NCBI RefSeq assembly: GCF_022213955.1
Contig: NZ_JAKNTW010000008.1
Location: forward strand, 248,001 to 312,000
Source: Dolomitihabitans soli
GTDB taxonomy: Bacteria; Actinomycetota; Actinomycetes; Streptosporangiales; Streptosporangiaceae
Reading direction: 5' to 3'
DNA: 64,000 nucleotides
The notes beneath the pieces were generated by a model. The model was not told where the DNA came from. It was given only the letters and a program-made list of their open reading frames with translations, and searched no databases. Position 1 is the first letter of the stretch. Every line of letters starts with the position of its first letter. Of this stretch, positions 59,464 through 64,000 are shown piece by piece. The position numbers and the translations under genes are program-made.

Positions 59464-59834
59464 GTTCGCCTCCTGGTGATCGTGACGATCACGTCGTCGA
59501 AGGGCAGGGGGATGGGGGCGGCCGGTTTGTGCACCCGGACCTCGGCCGCGTCGACCAGCGCGTCGGCCAGGCACACGTCGGCCAGCCGCTGGGCGAGCGT
59601 CTCGATCAGGGCCACCGCCTCGCCCTCGACGACCCTGGCCAGCCGTACGGCCAGGTCTCCGTAGTCGACCGTCTTCGCCAGGTCGTCGCCGGCGGCGGCG
59701 GGTGCGGTGTCGAGGAACAGCGTGACGTCGACGACGAACTCCTGACCGAGCGCGCGCTCGGCCGGCAGACAGCCGTGAAACCCCCGTGCCCGTAGCCCCG
59801 ACAGTGTGATCGTGTCTGTGCCCGGCACCGTCAC
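59460..59834 (-). CDS. folB: Dihydroneopterin aldolase
   Basis: FolB converts dihydroneopterin to hydroxymethyl-dihydropterin and glycolaldehyde. The 124-residue protein has LSGLRARGFHGCLPAERALG, QEFVVDVTLFLDTAPAAAGD, TVDYGDLAVRLARVVEGEAV and the terminal VHKPAAPIPLPFDDVIVTIT, typical of the tetrameric/octameric family. GTG 59834 overlaps the stop of the SnoaL-like gene by 4 bp. Confidence 0.97.
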   Translation of the reverse strand: MTVPGTDTITLSGLRARGFHGCLPAERALGQEFVVDVTLFLDTAPAAAGDDLAKTVDYGDLAVRLARVVEGEAVALIETLAQRLADVCLADALVDAAEVRVHKPAAPIPLPFDDVIVTITRRRT

Positions 59835-60271
59835 GCCGGTTCCTCCTCCTCGTCGTCGTCATCGCCCTGCAGGACGGGCGAACCATGGTGCATCCACAAC
59901 CGCCAGCCCTCGGTGGTCCTGACGAAGGTGTTGCTCGCCACGACCTTCCCGGCGGCGAAACTCGAATCGCCCTCGTCGCCGGCGGTCAGGATGTTCTCCG
60001 CGCAGGTGAGCACGGCGACGTCGCCGAAGACGGTGACGTTGACGTCCGTCAGCACGAACTGGATGTACGGCGTGTTCGCCATGATCAGCGCCCACGACCT
60101 CAGCACCTCGGAGCGGCCCGTCAGCAGCGGCCAGCCGGGATGCACGCACCCCACCTGCAGCCCTTCTGAGTCGGCGGCCCAGACGTCGGTCATCGCGTCG
60201 AGGTCGGCCTCCTCGATGGCTGTGTAGAACGTCTGATTGGCCGTCTCGACGGCCACCGTGTCGACGCTCAT
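59831..60271 (-). CDS. SnoaL-like (NTF2-fold) protein inside the folate operon
   Basis: The 146-residue protein has the NTF2 cone fold: a first helix (VETANQTFYTAIEEADLDAM), DVWAADSEGLQVGCVHPGWP, SWALIMANTPYIQFVLTDVN, and NTFVRTTEGWRLWMHHGSPV. A very acidic tail (DDDDEEEEPA) ends it. No catalytic assignment is possible. It overlaps both folP (ATGA) and folB (GTGA). Similar NTF2-like genes sit between folP and folB in other actinomycetes, but their role in folate synthesis is unproven. Confidence 0.88.
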   Translation of the reverse strand: MSVDTVAVETANQTFYTAIEEADLDAMTDVWAADSEGLQVGCVHPGWPLLTGRSEVLRSWALIMANTPYIQFVLTDVNVTVFGDVAVLTCAENILTAGDEGDSSFAAGKVVASNTFVRTTEGWRLWMHHGSPVLQGDDDDEEEEPA

Positions 60272-61122
60272 CTGCTCCCTCCACGGGTCCATGCGGCCGC
60301 CACCCGGACGGCATCGGCGTTGGGCCCCACCCGGTGCACCCTGACACACCAGGCTCCCGCCCGCGCGGCGAGGGCCGTCACCGCGGCGGTCGCGTCGTCA
60401 CTGCGGCTGAACGGGCGGGGGGTTCCGTCGGGCCCCGGCAGCAGGCGGCCGAGGAACCGCTTCCGCGACGCGCCGATGAGCAGCGGGTAGCCCAGTTCGG
60501 CCAGCCTGTCCATGCCCGCGAGCAGGGACCAGTTGTGTTCCGGATGCTTGGCGAAGCCGAGCCCGGGATCGAGCACGATCTGATTCTCCGGCACGCCTTC
60601 CGCCAGCACCAGATCGACCCGCTTGGCCAGCTCCTCGCGCACCTCGGTCACCACGTCGGCGTACACCGCGCGGCTCTCCATGTCGTGGCTGTGCCCCCGC
60701 CAGTGCATCACCACGTACGGCACGCCGGCGGCGGCGACGACCCTGGCCATGCCGTGATCGGCGAGTCCGCCGCTGACGTCGTTGACGAGTTTGGCGCCCG
60801 CCTCGACGGCCGCCTGCGCCACCTCGGCCCGCATGGTGTCGACGCTGACCGGGACGCCCTCCCGGTCCAGCGCCCGGATCACCGGGACCACCCTGGCCAG
60901 CTCCTCCTCCAGGGACACCCGGGCCGCGCCCGGCCTGGTGGACTCGCCGCCGACGTCGACGATGTCGGCGCCCTGACGGACCAGCTCCAGGCCGTGCCGG
61001 ATCGCCGCGTCCTCGTCGAACCACTGGCCGCCGTCGGAGAAGGAATCAGGCGTGACATTGACCACGCCCATGACCAGGCACCGCTCCTCGGCGGGCATTC
61101 CGGGCACACTCCACGTGGTCAT
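60268..61122 (-). CDS. folP: Dihydropteroate synthase
   Basis: FolP condenses the pterin pyrophosphate with p-aminobenzoate and is the sulfonamide target. The 284-residue TIM barrel shows VMGVVNVTPDSFSDGGQWFD, IVDVGGESTRPGAARVSLEE, VSVDTMRAEVAQAAVEAGAK, LVNDVSGGL, VLDPGLGFAKHPEHNW, LIGASRKRFLGRLL and the final HRVGPNADAVRVA. It is the first gene of the folP-SnoaL-folB-folK-DUF3180 run. folE and ftsH lie upstream, separated by a terminator hairpin. Confidence 0.98.
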   Translation of the reverse strand: MTTWSVPGMPAEERCLVMGVVNVTPDSFSDGGQWFDEDAAIRHGLELVRQGADIVDVGGESTRPGAARVSLEEELARVVPVIRALDREGVPVSVDTMRAEVAQAAVEAGAKLVNDVSGGLADHGMARVVAAAGVPYVVMHWRGHSHDMESRAVYADVVTEVREELAKRVDLVLAEGVPENQIVLDPGLGFAKHPEHNWSLLAGMDRLAELGYPLLIGASRKRFLGRLLPGPDGTPRPFSRSDDATAAVTALAARAGAWCVRVHRVGPNADAVRVAAAWTRGGSR

Positions 61123-61189
61123 GCCGACAAGCCTAGGTCTTCCGCATCTCCGATCGGAGCCACGGGTCCGCCTTCCGGATAACGAAACG

Positions 61190-61220
61190 GCCCGTCGACC
61201 GGGTTGTCCGGTCGACGGGC
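61190..61220 (-). terminator. Terminator between folE and folP
   Basis: GCCCGTCGACCGG-gttgt-CCGGTCGACGGGC is a perfect 13-bp stem with a 5-nt loop, 30 bp beyond the folE stop on the minus strand. It suggests that folP downstream has its own promoter within 61123-61189. Confidence 0.85.
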
Positions 61221-61249
61221 GGTTAGGGGATCGGGGATCGAGCGCAGGG

Positions 61250-61834
61250 TCACGTGCCCAGGATCAGCGACATCGCCTCGGCACGGGTCTTGTCGCTGTC
61301 ACGGAAATCGCCGCGCACGGCCGAGGTGATGGTTTTCGCCCCCGGCTTGCGCACCCCCCGCATGGTCATGCAGAGGTGCTCGCACTCGATGACCACGATG
61401 ACTCCTCGCGGCTCCAGCACGTGCATCAGCGCGTCGGCGATCTGGGAGGTCATCCGCTCCTGGACCTGGGGGCGCCTGGCGTAGACGTCGACCAGCCTGG
61501 CCAGCTTGGACAGGCCGGTCACCTGGCCCTTGGCGTTGGGGATGTAGCCGACGTGGGCGACCCCGTGGAACGGGACCAGGTGGTGCTCGCAGTTGGAGTA
61601 GACCTCGATGTCCTTGACCAGCACCATCTCGTCGTGCTCGACCTCGAAGACGGTGGTCAGCACGTCTTCGGGGGTCTGCCCGAGCCCGGCGAACTGCTCC
61701 GCGTAGGCGCGGGCGACGCGGGCCGGGGTGTCCAGAAGGCCGTCCCGGTCCGGATCTTCACCGATCGCGATCAGGATCTCGCGAACGGCCTTCTCGATCC
61801 GGGCCGAGTCGACCTTCAGTGGCTTCTGACCCAC
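61250..61834 (-). CDS. folE: GTP cyclohydrolase I
   Basis: FolE converts GTP to dihydroneopterin triphosphate, the first step of folate synthesis. The 194-residue protein has [38 protein letters not shown] (zinc Cys/His), the [20 protein letters not shown] helix and [20 protein letters not shown]. The GTG at 61834 follows the ftsH stop directly (TGAGTG), so the two are translationally coupled. Confidence 0.98.
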   Translation of the reverse strand: MGQKPLKVDSARIEKAVREILIAIGEDPDRDGLLDTPARVARAYAEQFAGLGQTPEDVLTTVFEVEHDEMVLVKDIEVYSNCEHHLVPFHGVAHVGYIPNAKGQVTGLSKLARLVDVYARRPQVQERMTSQIADALMHVLEPRGVIVVIECEHLCMTMRGVRKPGAKTITSAVRGDFRDSDKTRAEAMSLILGT

Positions 61835-63811
<1,977 letters not shown>

Positions 63812-64000
63812 CCGATGCGGAACCCCGACGGGCCCGTCCCTTCCTGACCATGGCCTGGCACCCGGGTACTACACCGGTCGATTCCGCCTCGCCTCGCATG
63901 ACGCCCGATCGCTCTCACGATCGGCGCCGTGTCCGGCTCCGCTTCCTCGCCCTCCCGGGTCGCGGCATCCCTAACCGCTCCAACGGACTACCCGGAGGCG
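63812..64000. other. Upstream region of ftsH, no gene recognised
   Basis: No convincing start, ribosome site or family-specific coding segment was found. In other actinobacteria hpt and tilS lie upstream of ftsH. A minus-strand frame reading RLRVVRWSG then a stop (63971-64000) could be the tail of such a gene but is too short to assign. The ftsH promoter should lie here. Confidence 0.3.

Overview
The window is GC-rich actinobacterial DNA. Genes are dense, GTG starts are common, and co-directional genes often overlap by 4 bp (ATGA/GTGA). The gene set (Lsr2, DisA, ClpC, short folate operon, an actinobacterial ydaO c-di-AMP riboswitch, a SAM-IV riboswitch, GntR/UTRA and DivIVA-like coiled-coil proteins) fits a filamentous actinomycete. 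Streptosporangiales (Nonomuraea/Streptosporangium type) is my best guess; genus is not decidable from sequence alone. No rRNA, tRNA, CRISPR array, intact insertion sequence or phage module was found.

Layout. 1-6.1 kb: small and decayed genes (a sugar-kinase remnant, a 2-hydroxyacid dehydrogenase, an orphan minimal histidine kinase, MmcQ/YjbR, a quinone oxidoreductase behind a MerR/SoxR-type promoter, a VOC protein), with tandem and dispersed repeats between them. 6.1-11.4 kb: a six-gene, translationally coupled operon for kynurenine/3-hydroxyanthranilate meta-cleavage. 11.6-25 kb: VanZ, GntR, a DivIVA-like coiled coil, gamma-carbonic anhydrase, CsoR, a glycosyltransferase pair, a large membrane Fe-S oxidoreductase, TetR plus TIM-barrel isomerase, a methyltransferase, and a MerR-thioredoxin pair. 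25-30 kb: genome maintenance (radA, disA, mutY), with a 25-bp tandem array before radA and a 16-bp tandem array abutting the mutY start. 30-34 kb: serine hydrolase, MarR plus a paired SMR exporter, and a solitary EboE-like protein.

34.6-47 kb: the clpC-lsr2 block, then RDD membrane proteins (one with a long Q/G/Y-rich tail), N-acetylglutamate synthase, a c-di-AMP riboswitch controlling an NlpC/P60 hydrolase, TetR-P450, and lysS. 46.3-51.5 kb: cofactor genes coaX, a fused nadB-nadC, panC and a DUF2520 oxidoreductase. 51.9-58.5 kb: an NDUFAF7-like methyltransferase, a KhtT/KhtU-like K+/H+ antiporter pair, a P450, a SAM-IV riboswitch with a cysteine-desulfurase-like enzyme, and a stand-alone NuoD. 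58.5-63.8 kb: a coupled folate operon (ftsH-folE, then folP-SnoaL-folB-folK-DUF3180).

Connections. DisA (synthesis), the ydaO riboswitch on a wall hydrolase (RNA sensor) and an RCK_C/CPA2 antiporter pair (protein sensor) together form a probable c-di-AMP circuit within 28 kb. A complex-I assembly methyltransferase lies close to a solo NuoD, the subunit its mitochondrial homologue modifies. The most novel-looking material is non-coding: a four-copy dispersed element ending in GCCGTACG, several VNTR-like arrays, and a 98-bp terminal-inverted-repeat element at 33.2 kb.
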